From Clostridia bacterium (GTDB taxonomy: Bacteria; Bacillota; Clostridia; Christensenellales; SZUA-584), in NCBI GenBank assembly GCA_003249555.1, contig QKIQ01000085.1, positions 26,935 through 90,934 of the forward strand: 64,000 nucleotides of DNA, given 5' to 3'. Positions within the stretch are counted from its first letter, which is position 1, and every line of letters begins with the position of its first letter. Below are positions 7,316-14,303 of this stretch, in pieces. Below the pieces are notes generated by a model. The model was not told the DNA's origin and ran no database searches. It saw only the letters and a list, made by a program, of their open reading frames with translations. The position numbers and the translations under genes were made by a program.

Positions 7316-7844
7316 TGTCTGCCTCCCATAACGCTTTCTGCCGGGCAAGCTCTTCCGGTGTCTCAACCTCAATGCCGAGTTCTTGAGCTTCGTACCGGGC
7401 GCCATCTATGAGGCGGTACATTTCTTTAGTATCCATATGTCTTGTCCGCTTGTAGACCAAATAGCAGTTGAATGTCACGCCATTCTCCACGCGTGTATCG
7501 AAGCACTTTGTATAAGGATAGATCGTTTTGATATCTACGGCCTCTGGCAGCTTCAGGCCAACGGTTGCACCGTCACCGTATTTTGCGAGGGCTCCGTACT
7601 CACAGACCAGACGCGCCTTGACTTCCTCTTCTCCCAGGCATTGAGCTTCGGCGATTTTGCTTCGTAGCACATGGAAATAAGAATTGGCAGTCTTTGACCT
7701 GATCTCGCGAAACTTTTTGATATCCACGCTTACATCGACTTCCTTGAGACTGTCGAACGTCTGGCGGAAATCTTTGTCGAGCTCAATTGTGATGCGCTGT
7801 TTCCGATTAAGGCCGAACGACAGATCAATCAGTTTGCCTTTCAT
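7305..7844 (-). CDS. NinB-like phage recombination-module protein
   Basis: A 179-residue protein with features of a widespread Firmicutes phage family: an N-terminal beta-rich segment (KGKLIDLSFGLNRKQRITIEL), a K-F-R-E-I-R-S-K-T-A-N-S-Y-F-H core at about residues 44-58, and HMDTKEMYRLIDG near 136-148 ahead of a helical tail. The SxxANxYFH and mDTkEMsrLIDG elements are why I compare it with NinB, which helps phage recombination through ssDNA binding in lambda. The resemblance is from memory of the family and not strong enough for a firm name. It lies between SSB-like and HNH-like genes, which supports a recombination role. Confidence 0.55.
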   Translation of the reverse strand: MKGKLIDLSFGLNRKQRITIELDKDFRQTFDSLKEVDVSVDIKKFREIRSKTANSYFHVLRSKIAEAQCLGEEEVKARLVCEYGALAKYGDGATVGLKLPEAVDIKTIYPYTKCFDTRVENGVTFNCYLVYKRTRHMDTKEMYRLIDGARYEAQELGIEVETPEELARQKALWEADNGR

Positions 7845-7862
7845 GTATCCTCATCCTCGTTC

Positions 7863-8426
7863 TCAGAACGGCATATGTTCGTCGTCCGGCGGACCGTAGT
7901 CAGGTTCAAAATCCAGATCGTTATACATATCTTGTTTTTTGTTTAAAAGCTTATCTTCTGGAATAGTGAACTCGCCACTTCTTATGACCTGAACCGAGCG
8001 TGGCTGAAATGGCTTTGTGGAGAATGCTGTGCCGCCTTTTGTCTTTTGGTACTCCTCACGCCGAAAGAGCATCCCAATCAGTTTCCCTTTGAGCTTTTGT
8101 TCGTCAAAGTCCCATGTAAAGTTGTTGCTCTTTTCAATGTCCTGTACGAGCCCTTTAAAAAAACCAGCGGACTCAGGCGTAAGCATTTGATAGTATTTGC
8201 ACCCCCACTTCTTTTCCTCGCGCGTGTCTGCCCTGTATGCTTTCATAAAGAAGTCTTTGTGTTCGCCCTCAGCGACATCAAGCAATAACTCAAGCATCGG
8301 TTTTTGCTTTTTGGAGAGAGTTTCTTTTGCGCCCATGATCTTGAGCACATGTCCCCCCGCAGGCAGTTCTTGGCGCTCACCAGTAACAACCTTCGCAGCA
8401 TCGTAACCTTCCGGTTTCGTAATCAT
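7863..8426 (-). CDS. DUF669-like phage protein, probable ssDNA-binding protein
   Basis: A 187-residue protein whose layout fits the phage DUF669 family: an N-terminal beta-rich region with GGHVLKIMGA and an F-F-M-K-A-Y core, then a disordered tail. The last nine residues, PPDDEHMPF, closely resemble the acidic tip with terminal Pro-Phe by which bacterial SSB recruits its partners. With the AAA ATPase next door, this suggests it is the phage's own single-strand binding protein. Its start overlaps the stop of the ATPase gene as ATGA, so the two are translationally coupled. SSB function is inferred from the tail and context. Confidence 0.7.
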   Translation of the reverse strand: MITKPEGYDAAKVVTGERQELPAGGHVLKIMGAKETLSKKQKPMLELLLDVAEGEHKDFFMKAYRADTREEKKWGCKYYQMLTPESAGFFKGLVQDIEKSNNFTWDFDEQKLKGKLIGMLFRREEYQKTKGGTAFSTKPFQPRSVQVIRSGEFTIPEDKLLNKKQDMYNDLDFEPDYGPPDDEHMPF

Positions 8427-9052
8427 TTCGCACCTCCGAGGTTGTAGTATTCGCGGATAGTGTCATCGACTAGCTTTAAGTCGTTTTCGATCTCTTCCGG
8501 AAACATATCCATCGGCGTTTTTGCTATGTCAAAGCCGTCGGACTGAGTTTTGAAAATATGCCGCCCATCCACCAACGCGCTTCTCAAGACAATCGTGAAC
8601 ATTCCCTCGATGCAGACCTTTTCATCTAGCATCTTTCCGATTGTCTTAGGCTTGACTTCTCCAAAGTCGTTCTTCTCTTCATGCATCATGAAATACACGA
8701 TCTTTTGTGGTGGCAATTTGTCAGCAACAAACCGTATCAAAGCCCAAAAGCTATCTCCAATATCGTTGTAGAACGAGAAGATTGCGTTGCCAGCACCGGA
8801 TGAAGAATGGCCGCGCATAAAAGCGTTCGTCATGAGGTACCCAGAATCGTCAATCACTATGCTCAAGGCTGCTGATTTGGCAATTATGCTTTTGATGTTT
8901 TTGTAATCGTCTGTGATCGCGCAGGGCAATGTATTTTTGAACGGCATCGGTTTGCCGAGCACGTTTATGATGCCAATGTTTTCTTTGAAATTGCGTAGGC
9001 TTGTTGATTTTCCGCTGCCGCTTTTACCGATTATCAGAATAGGCAATCCCAT
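8423..9052 (-). CDS. AAA-family phage ATPase (Sak4-like recombinase candidate)
   Basis: Encodes 209 residues from the ATG at 9052 with GGAGG upstream; the longer upstream frame runs inside the preceding gene. P-loop GKSGSGKST is at residues 9-17 and a Walker B strand SIVIDD at 64-69. The protein fits the AAA_24 phage nucleotide-binding group that includes Sak4-type RecA-like recombinases, which pair with phage SSB genes. Here a probable SSB is coupled directly downstream, and DUF1351 lies upstream, an arrangement common in Clostridial and lactococcal phages. ATPase assignment is firm; the recombinase role is inferred. Confidence 0.8.
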   Translation of the reverse strand: MGLPILIIGKSGSGKSTSLRNFKENIGIINVLGKPMPFKNTLPCAITDDYKNIKSIIAKSAALSIVIDDSGYLMTNAFMRGHSSSGAGNAIFSFYNDIGDSFWALIRFVADKLPPQKIVYFMMHEEKNDFGEVKPKTIGKMLDEKVCIEGMFTIVLRSALVDGRHIFKTQSDGFDIAKTPMDMFPEEIENDLKLVDDTIREYYNLGGAK

Positions 9053-10313
9053 ATTGATATCCTCCAAACATAAGATTCTGTTCGAGCGCCTGTATGCGCT
9101 CCGGTGTGTCGGTGATCGTAATAACCACCGTCTTTTTACCGTCGTTTCTCGCAGGGGCGTTGACTGAATTTCCCGTTCCAAATCCGGCGAAAAGCTGTGC
9201 ATCTCCAGCCAGTGGAGCAACAGGTTTGAATGTAACCGTATCGGCAGGTATGGTATTTATCATCTCTTCCGGTACCGTGAAACCCGTCTGTGCGCTCTCT
9301 GTTTTCATAGGAACCTGCTCAACTTTTGCAGCCGCTGCTTTCTCGGCACGGATGCGCTCAGCCTCTGCTTGCCGCTCCTTTTCTGCTTCTATTTCCTTGT
9401 GCCGATTAATTACCGTGGTGATGGCGCTCGCTACATTGAGAGATTTGCAATACTCGACAAAGATTTCGTTGCGGTATTCCTGTGTGTCGATCAGCGCCTT
9501 GTCATCCACAGCCTTGTCCACCTTTGCGGCAATCGTTTTTCTAAGCGCCGTCTCAGTATCGGAGAGTCCAATTTTTAATCCGAGCCGATCAAATGTAAGA
9601 AACTCGACGTTTTTGCCGTTCGTGTATTTGGCGAAGTGTTCACGAGCGATGTCTTCTTTTTTCTTTTTTTGAGCGTTTTCAACCACCGCTATTCTTTCGC
9701 CAAGCGTCTTGTTCGCAAGATCAAAAATATCCTTCACTGTTTTGCAAGTCTGGTTGTATGCCTCTATTGGTTTCATGACTATGCATCTTGCTTTTGAACA
9801 AACCTCAATATAATCGTCCTTGCTATGATTAAGAAGTGCGCGAATCTTTTTGATCTTTCCGACAGTTTCATCGTTGACTTCCAGCGCCAGCGCCTCGTCA
9901 ACCTTGGCTTGAATCTTCGGCTTTATCTGTTCGATGCGATTGCTTATGGCTGGCAATTGCTCAACAGTTACAAGCTCAATGTTATCCTCAAACAGTATCA
10001 ACGCTTGCTCTGGATTTTTTTCATTGTCCCCCACAGTCACCGGAGCTGAAGAATCATCGCAATCTTGTTGAAAATATGTTGATCCGTTTTCCTTTTCCAC
10101 TAATGTGGTAATGACTTTGAGCTTTGGCAGAATGGCTTTATCAATCGAGTTTTCCGGTATGTCGAGTTCGGCCACCATAGCTTCCCGTTCTCCTCGTGAG
10201 GTTGGCGCCATCACAATATCGCCCACTTCGACAGGCAAATCACAAAAATACGTATACGTTTTTCCGGCATATTTTTGTGAATCGTTTTTGTACTTTACGC
10301 TAACTAATCTCAT
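9024..10313 (-). CDS. DUF1351-family phage protein
   Basis: A 429-residue protein. Residues 1-75 form a small beta-rich domain (VGDIVMAPTSRGEREAMV). Residues about 105-330 match DUF1351: long charged helices, including AKVDEALAL, IKKIRALLN and a Glu/Ala/Arg coiled coil at about 320-345. The last 75 residues are linker plus a short domain with VVITITDTPERIQALEQN. DUF1351 proteins occur in phage recombination clusters and have been suggested to help single-strand annealing; the biochemical role is not settled. It overlaps the ATPase gene by 29 bp and the upstream gene by 14 bp. Confidence 0.8.
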   Translation of the reverse strand: MRLVSVKYKNDSQKYAGKTYTYFCDLPVEVGDIVMAPTSRGEREAMVAELDIPENSIDKAILPKLKVITTLVEKENGSTYFQQDCDDSSAPVTVGDNEKNPEQALILFEDNIELVTVEQLPAISNRIEQIKPKIQAKVDEALALEVNDETVGKIKKIRALLNHSKDDYIEVCSKARCIVMKPIEAYNQTCKTVKDIFDLANKTLGERIAVVENAQKKKKEDIAREHFAKYTNGKNVEFLTFDRLGLKIGLSDTETALRKTIAAKVDKAVDDKALIDTQEYRNEIFVEYCKSLNVASAITTVINRHKEIEAEKERQAEAERIRAEKAAAAKVEQVPMKTESAQTGFTVPEEMINTIPADTVTFKPVAPLAGDAQLFAGFGTGNSVNAPARNDGKKTVVITITDTPERIQALEQNLMFGGYQYGIAYSDNR

Positions 10314-10680
10314 TCGCTTTCCTTTCTTTAATTTGCTGGCGTACTATATCTGTAAGCCATTCCTGTATTGTTTTCTCTCCAATGATTTCAAGCAGCGCCG
10401 CCATCTCTTCATCTTCCAATCGGCCTGTGATGCGAGCCGTGAGGCGGTGCCGACCATCACGTTGCTTCTTGGCTTTCGGCAGCAGCTCCGGAGCGTATTC
10501 ACGATACAGAGCATTCAAAGCCGCTCGTTTGATGTTCACGCCATAATCATTGTCGCGGCAGCATTTGGTCACCACCGTCTTGTCAAACTTGGGATGAAAG
10601 CGCTTAACGACTTCAACCACCTGATGCTGCGATAGTTTTTTTGCATGCATGAGTTCTCGCAATTCATCTGCTATAGCCAC
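10300..10680 (-). CDS. Phage HTH-like regulatory protein, probable GTG start
   Basis: Encodes 126 residues if started at the GTG at 10680, which follows GGAGGAGG at a 7-nt gap. The longer frame starting at the ATG at 10776 has GAGG directly abutting the ATG and overlaps a small gene with a much better site. An AIADELRELMHAKKLSQHQVV segment at the N-terminus and VNIKRAALNALYREYAP further on suggest two helical DNA-binding parts. The C-terminus is helical (EEMAALLEIIGEKTIQEWL), like a regulator dimerisation region. No family is recognised. Confidence 0.65.
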   Translation of the reverse strand: MAIADELRELMHAKKLSQHQVVEVVKRFHPKFDKTVVTKCCRDNDYGVNIKRAALNALYREYAPELLPKAKKQRDGRHRLTARITGRLEDEEMAALLEIIGEKTIQEWLTDIVRQQIKERKANEIS

Positions 10681-10804
10681 AAGCGCACCTCCTCCCGGCC
10701 TTGACATCCTTTTTGTGCGTTGGTACACAGACTGTAGACGTTTTATGTCGAGGTTGATCCCATTGCGTTGGGACATCCTCTTTTTTTGTGCTAGGGCCTC
10801 TCAT
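10664..10804 (-). CDS. Small basic phage peptide overlapping the next gene
   Basis: A 46-residue frame beginning at the ATG at 10804 after a strong AAAGGAGG. It runs into the next gene, overlapping its GTG start by 17 nt, in the compact style of this operon. The product is Lys/Arg/Thr rich with three Cys near the end (CVPTH, RRCACGYSR). The excellent ribosome-binding site is the main evidence. Lack of homology knowledge keeps confidence modest. Confidence 0.45.
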   Translation of the reverse strand: MRGPSTKKEDVPTQWDQPRHKTSTVCVPTHKKDVKAGRRCACGYSR

Positions 10805-10837
10805 AAGACCTCCTTTCTCCGCTGTTCAATGCTCAAT

Positions 10838-11071
10838 CTATTCGATAACTTCATGGCAACGGAATCCATGCCATGTGTGCTCCGGATCCATTTCACGCCA
10901 CCGTTTCTCGTCGTAGAAAAACGAGCAGTTTATAACGTTTGGGTTTCGATCCGGGAATCTGGCTCTAAATTTCTCGTGTGCTTCACTCCAATCGGCCGCG
11001 TGAACCTCAACCCAGCCGTTCTGATATGGGAACCTCTCATCGCTGCCGAATGTATAGAAAAACTTTGGCAT
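10838..11071 (-). CDS. Small phage protein of unknown function
   Basis: Encodes 77 residues from the ATG at 11071 with AAAGGAGG upstream. The sequence is rich in aromatic and acidic residues (KFFYTFGSDERFPY at the N-terminus, NCSFFYDEKRW in the middle, HTWHGF near the end). The spacing suggests one small alpha/beta domain with a W-x-E-A-H-E-K-F helix. No family is recognised. It is the first protein gene after the structured non-coding stretch, so its leader may be part of that RNA. Confidence 0.7.
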   Translation of the reverse strand: MPKFFYTFGSDERFPYQNGWVEVHAADWSEAHEKFRARFPDRNPNVINCSFFYDEKRWREMDPEHTWHGFRCHEVIE

Positions 11072-11084
11072 CGCATCCTCCTTT

Positions 11085-11545
11085 CTTCTTTGTGTCCAGC
11101 ACGGGCGCAGCTGTCTTTTCTCATGCTTGCCTTTGCGCCCATACCGGTCTGTCCCAATACCCGCCATTGGCGGTGGTGGCGAACGCGAGAGTTTCCCCTC
11201 ACGTAAGCGCTGGCTTGTCCATCCTTTTCTCGCTGGAGGTTGGCGGGCTATTACCTTTGCGCTTCGCCATGACTTGGGCGGTTTACACGGCCCTTTGACC
11301 GCCCGTGTTTATCCTGCGCGATTGATGACCGAGCACAGGGCTAACGCTGGTGGGGAGGTGAGCCTTCCACTCACGCGGCGTTGGTGTGTCGCAACCGGCT
11401 GTCAGGCCGAACGCTGGTTTATCCACTCCCCATGTTGAGCCGATTCTCACGGCTCTGCGGCTTTACGTACTTACTCCGCTAAACGCCCGTCTTTCCGAGT
11501 GTCGGCCATCTTTCAGGCTCCGCTTAGAAATGCATCCCTATCGGG
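11085..11545 (-). ncRNA. Candidate large structured phage RNA downstream of a tRNA-like gene
   Basis: About 460 nt without a supported reading frame between the tRNA-like gene and the next start. The transcribed strand can form at least ten helices. Paired arms, given on the + strand, are 11101-11109/11134-11142 (9 bp), 11161-11165/11169-11173, 11185-11190/11228-11233, 11276-11282/11298-11304, 11285-11290/11303-11308, 11313-11318/11334-11339, 11351-11357/11426-11432 (long range), 11358-11362/11370-11374, 11396-11399/11406-11409, 11437-11442/11450-11455 and 11479-11485/11521-11527. Two of these share bases and exclude each other. AACGCTGGT occurs twice (11343, 11410). Size and position beside a phage tRNA recall the ROOL and GOLLD RNA classes, but I cannot match a consensus by eye. 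Confidence 0.6.
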
Positions 11546-11638
11546 TGGTGGAGAGAGAAGGACTCGAACCTTCACGCGTTTGTTCAATTCGCACACGATG
11601 TACCGTCGTGCTGCATCTACCTGTTTCGCCATCTCTCC
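11546..11638 (-). tRNA. tRNA-like gene, type II, anticodon GTA with abnormal loop
   Basis: A cloverleaf of 93 nt with encoded CCA. Acceptor GGAGAGA/TCTCTCC (7 bp), a Leu-like D arm (GGCGAAACAGGTAGATGC), a long variable arm and a perfect T arm (GAAGG, TTCGAGT, CCTTC) are all present. The anticodon stem is CACGA/TCGTG, extendable to six pairs, and the loop is CGGTACA, so the anticodon position reads GTA (Tyr). The invariant T33 is replaced by G and A37 by C. The body and anticodon thus disagree. It is either a degenerate tRNA or a tRNA-like domain with another job, such as an RNA processing site. Confidence 0.75.
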
Positions 11639-11670
11639 ACGTCGGCGACCCACTGGCCGCCGTTTCAAAA

Positions 11671-11862
11671 TCACGCCATTATGTCTGCGATGCTGTGTCT
11701 CTTCCTTGGATCAGTGGCATGGCGCATAGCAGTGTATGCCTTTTGCCCGTATTTCTTTTGTTGCATTCCTGTCCATATGTCGCGCATCCCTTTGTTGCCA
11801 TACTTTGCGCGAAGCTGATTTCTTCTCGTTGATCTGGTGATGATATGTATAGGTGTTTTCAT
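11671..11862 (-). CDS. Small basic phage protein
   Basis: Encodes 63 residues with GGAGG well placed before the ATG at 11862. The product is strongly basic (IITRSTRRNQLRAKYG, MQQKKYGQKAY) with little hydrophobic core, suggesting a nucleic-acid-binding peptide. No family is recognised. It ends 33 bp before the tRNA-like gene, in the same orientation. The 129 bp between it and the membrane-protein gene upstream contain no gene I can support. Confidence 0.5.
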   Translation of the reverse strand: MKTPIHIITRSTRRNQLRAKYGNKGMRDIWTGMQQKKYGQKAYTAMRHATDPRKRHSIADIMA

Positions 11863-11991
11863 TTGCGACCTCCGATAAATTTGTGAAGCTTTTGAGGTTG
11901 GTTACTCTTTCGCCCCATGACCGGCTTGTGTAGCGTCAAGCCGGTGATATAATGTGATAAGACTGTAAAGATCCTTTCTCCCTTTCGGGTG

Positions 11992-12252
11992 TTATTTGAA
12001 ATATAATTTGCGGAGCGCGGTGCGTGGCTGCCCACCGGGCACGCTTTTATATGCGCGTGCCGAATACGTCCGTTCCGCTTGCTTGTCCTTTTTCTCGAAT
12101 CTGGCAAGAATCACACAGGCCAGAACGAATATGCTTATCAACAATACCACTCCCCAAAATGTTTCTTTTGAAATCAGATAAAGCAGTATTATTGATACAG
12201 CGCCAGCCACAATGACGATAAGCCACAACATGCGTTTCATAGCCTTTTTCAT
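11992..12252 (-). CDS. Small two-helix membrane protein (phage)
   Basis: Encodes 86 residues with AGAGAGGT before the ATG at 12252. Two hydrophobic spans, residues about 8-27 and 32-50, are joined by a tight turn (KETFWG), followed by a basic cytoplasmic tail of about 35 residues. Such proteins in early phage regions may be holin-like, superinfection-exclusion or host-takeover proteins. Nothing in the sequence decides among these. Its position next to HTH genes, far from any late lysis cassette, argues mildly against a holin. Confidence 0.65.
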   Translation of the reverse strand: MKKAMKRMLWLIVIVAGAVSIILLYLISKETFWGVVLLISIFVLACVILARFEKKDKQAERTYSARAYKSVPGGQPRTALRKLYFK

Positions 12253-12294
12253 CTCGATACCTCTCTTAATTTCTTAAACTGTGCTTCTTGCCGC

Positions 12295-12489
12295 TCATCT
12301 CGCGTATTTGTACTGTCTGCGGTGTTCCTGTTCTCTCCACTTTTCAAAAGCGGGGATATCGATGTACCATCTACCGCCAAGTTTGTATGCCGGAAAACCA
12401 TGCGTGTGAATCAGCTGATCCACGCTTCGACGCGGCATGTTGTAAGACTCAATAAATTGGGGTAATGACATTTGCTTCACATTAGCCAT
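12295..12489 (-). CDS. Excisionase-type MerR/HTH_17 DNA-binding protein
   Basis: Encodes 64 residues from the ATG at 12489, with AGGAGC upstream. The sequence is a single winged-helix of the excisionase/HTH_17 type: LPQFIESYNMPRRSV, then GFPAYKLGGRWYID and AFEKWREQ. This is the usual layout of Xis and related small regulators, which bend DNA at att sites or regulate early promoters. It lies in the early leftward transcript, near but opposite in orientation to the integrase, consistent with induction-time expression. Excisionase versus regulator is not decided by sequence alone. Confidence 0.75.
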   Translation of the reverse strand: MANVKQMSLPQFIESYNMPRRSVDQLIHTHGFPAYKLGGRWYIDIPAFEKWREQEHRRQYKYAR

Positions 12490-12500
12490 GGTTGCTCCTA

Positions 12501-12941
12501 TCATTGGTTATTGCTTTGTTTTCGCAAACTTAAGCGCCATACGATTTCGTCCAGTGTGCAGCATATCTCGTCATACCGTGCCCGCTCGTGGCCATCGATA
12601 ATGCCATCACAACCGATATCTATTAAATCATCGCGGCACTTGATAAATTCCGTGACATCACGTTGTAATTGCAATATGGCTTCGGGAAGATTTTTCTTGT
12701 CGAGTGACGGAAATATCATTCGCGCAGCCTCAGATTTGTACATCAGGTGGTCATAAGCGAGATCAGGGCTTTCGTAAATGTGCGACATCCTGCATGCGAC
12801 TTCATCAGGTGGTATTGTCTGGCCTGTTTCATAAGCTCGAACGCTCTCTACGGATGTAGGTATCAGTTCAGCTACTTGTTCTTGCGTGAAATTAGTCTTA
12901 AGTCTGGCAATTTTATAGATGTTTTGGCAATGCTTCTGCAT
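12501..12941 (-). CDS. XRE-family HTH regulator with long C-terminal domain (phage)
   Basis: A 146-residue protein. Residues 8-60 are an HTH_3 domain (FTQEQVAELIPTSVESVRAYETGQTIPP), the pattern of Cro/CI-type repressors. The rest is helical and acidic and carries four Cys residues (KCRDDLIDIGCDG, EICCTLDE). A GGGGG site precedes the ATG at 12941. It follows the Cro-like gene in the leftward operon and may be a second early regulator, perhaps antagonising the repressor. The target operator cannot be read from the sequence. Confidence 0.75.
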   Translation of the reverse strand: MQKHCQNIYKIARLKTNFTQEQVAELIPTSVESVRAYETGQTIPPDEVACRMSHIYESPDLAYDHLMYKSEAARMIFPSLDKKNLPEAILQLQRDVTEFIKCRDDLIDIGCDGIIDGHERARYDEICCTLDEIVWRLSLRKQSNNQ

Positions 12942-12995
12942 GGTTTTATCCCCCGTATATTGATAAAATTTTGGTATAAAGATGAGGAGGTGGTT

Positions 12996-13220
12996 TCAGT
13001 GTTTCAGCGAAAAGAACTTGATAAGTGCTTGTTCCTCGGTCAGCCCAAGAACTTCACCGATGCGGATTGCAAGCTGCGTACTAGGCGATCGATCGCCATT
13101 CTCGATATAACGGATATAGATATCTGTCACATCCACGGCAATTGCCAGCTCCGTAACGCTCATATTTTTTTCCTCCCGTAGTTCTTTCAACCATGGCCTT
13201 GGTGTGGGTATGCGTCTCAA
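12996..13220 (-). CDS. Cro-like XRE-family repressor
   Basis: A 74-residue protein that is almost entirely one HTH_3 domain: LKELREEKNMSVTELAIAVDVTD, then the recognition-helix region IYIRYIENGDRSPS. It starts with TTG at 13220, with GGAGGG nine bases upstream. It is the first gene of the leftward early operon and is divergent from the CI-like gene across the control region. That is the classical Cro position, where it would repress the repressor promoter during lytic growth. Confidence 0.8.
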   Translation of the reverse strand: MRRIPTPRPWLKELREEKNMSVTELAIAVDVTDIYIRYIENGDRSPSTQLAIRIGEVLGLTEEQALIKFFSLKH

Positions 13221-13412
13221 CTATAATTCCCTCCTTACTTTTATTGCCTTTGCGGCTTTGGTGTGCTAAAGTATAAACAAACTGTTTTGTTTTGCTGATT
13301 TCAGGCACCCTCGTTGTGCGGCGCCTGTGTAACTTAATGTTTGTTATGGGTGTAGTGTAACTCGTAATTACGTGCCTGTCAACACTTATTTAAGAGTTTT
13401 TTTGAGGTTACT
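13221..13412. promoter_or_regulatory. Divergent lysogeny control region with candidate operators
   Basis: This 192-bp gap separates the divergent Cro-like and CI-like genes. It contains GTGTAACT twice (13327-13334 and 13355-13362, 28 bp apart) and, next to the second copy, the perfect 10-bp palindrome CGTAATTACG (13363-13372). These are plausible repressor-binding sites. A TATACT -10-like hexamer for leftward transcription lies near 13270 with no good -35. Confidence 0.5.
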
Positions 13413-13748
13413 ATGAGAATAATTGATCGCGTAGATGAGGTTATAAAAGAAAAAGGCTTAACTGCAAAGGAGCTTGCCCAAAACATAGGCGTATCAACCG
13501 GCAATGTAACCGACTGGCGAAAAGGAAGGTCGAAACCGTCCGCAGAAGTTGTGGCAAAGATTGCACGATATTTAGGCGTGTCTACAGATTATTTGCATGG
13601 ACTCTCGGATGAGCGCAATTCTACAGCCTCCCCTTCTGTAGTTGCTTTTCATAAAAATACCCCGGGCGATTTTACTGAAGATGAAAAAGAGGAGATAAGC
13701 AATTTCATTGAATTTTTGATAAGCAAGCGCGATAAAAAAGATAATTAG
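13413..13748 (+). CDS. CI-like phage repressor without protease domain
   Basis: A 111-residue protein. Residues 5-60 form an HTH_3 domain (KGLTAKELAQNIGVSTGNVTD, WRKGRSKPS), followed by a short acidic tail. It lacks the S24 autoprotease domain of lambda CI, so it would not be inactivated by RecA-stimulated self-cleavage. In such phages induction usually depends on an ImmA-type partner, and one is encoded just downstream. TTGAGG precedes the ATG. It is the first gene of the rightward lysogeny operon. Confidence 0.85.
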   Translation: MRIIDRVDEVIKEKGLTAKELAQNIGVSTGNVTDWRKGRSKPSAEVVAKIARYLGVSTDYLHGLSDERNSTASPSVVAFHKNTPGDFTEDEKEEISNFIEFLISKRDKKDN

Positions 13749-13850
13749 CGCTTTTATACAGAGTGTTGCACAACATCTAGCGGGTTTACATTGGCGTGTT
13801 TTACCAGTATGATTATAGAACACACATTCGCATCAAGAAGGTACACGCCA

Positions 13851-14294
13851 ATGACTGCAAACGAAACCCTTGAGCAAATCATTGTTGACGAAGGCATATG
13901 CGTCACCGAAAAGAATAACATCCCAAAATGCCTTGACGGACTCTATTGTGAATACGGAAATGAGAAGATTATTTGCTTGCGCTCTGGTATGCCGTCAAAC
14001 AAACGTCTTTGCGTTCTGGCGGAGGAATACGCGCACATGGTCACGTCTTGGGGTGATGCCCAAGAGATGGACACCTCAAGCATGGGTAAGCAGGAAGCCC
14101 GCGCCATTGCGTACGCGATAGAGCTTGTTGTTCCAATCGAAAGGCTTTATGAAGCGCGTGAAGCCGGGGTATGTAACGCTTATGAATGCGCTGAATGTTT
14201 GGGAGTGACGGGAGAGTTTTTGACTTGGGTTTTTGCTTATTACGAAGCTAAGATACCAGGCTTTAGAGAGTTTTTTATTAAAAGTGAAAGATAG
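13851..14294 (+). CDS. ImmA/IrrE-family protein (phage repressor-inactivating type)
   Basis: Encodes 147 residues from the ATG at 13851 (AAGAAGGT upstream); an upstream TTG frame is possible but poorly supported. The family helix reads LAEEYAHMVTSWGD, so the zinc motif is E-E-x-x-H instead of H-E-x-x-H; many phage members share this LAEExGH form. A second region, EARAIAYAIELVVP, matches the following family helix. ImmA of ICEBs1 cleaves its cognate repressor to trigger induction. The neighbouring CI-like gene is the expected target, though cleavage by this variant is inferred. Confidence 0.75.
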   Translation: MTANETLEQIIVDEGICVTEKNNIPKCLDGLYCEYGNEKIICLRSGMPSNKRLCVLAEEYAHMVTSWGDAQEMDTSSMGKQEARAIAYAIELVVPIERLYEAREAGVCNAYECAECLGVTGEFLTWVFAYYEAKIPGFREFFIKSER

Positions 14295-14303
14295 GTATTT
14301 GAA

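Noticed and set aside
11127..11832. Plus-strand reading frames of 60-150 codons across the tRNA-like gene and the non-coding stretch
   Set aside because: They run antisense through a tRNA, lack ribosome-binding sites and oppose all flanking genes; such frames are classic false genes over tRNAs.
11859..12107. 82-codon minus-strand frame between the small basic gene and the membrane-protein gene
   Set aside because: It overlaps the membrane-protein gene out of frame for much of its length and has no ribosome-binding site.
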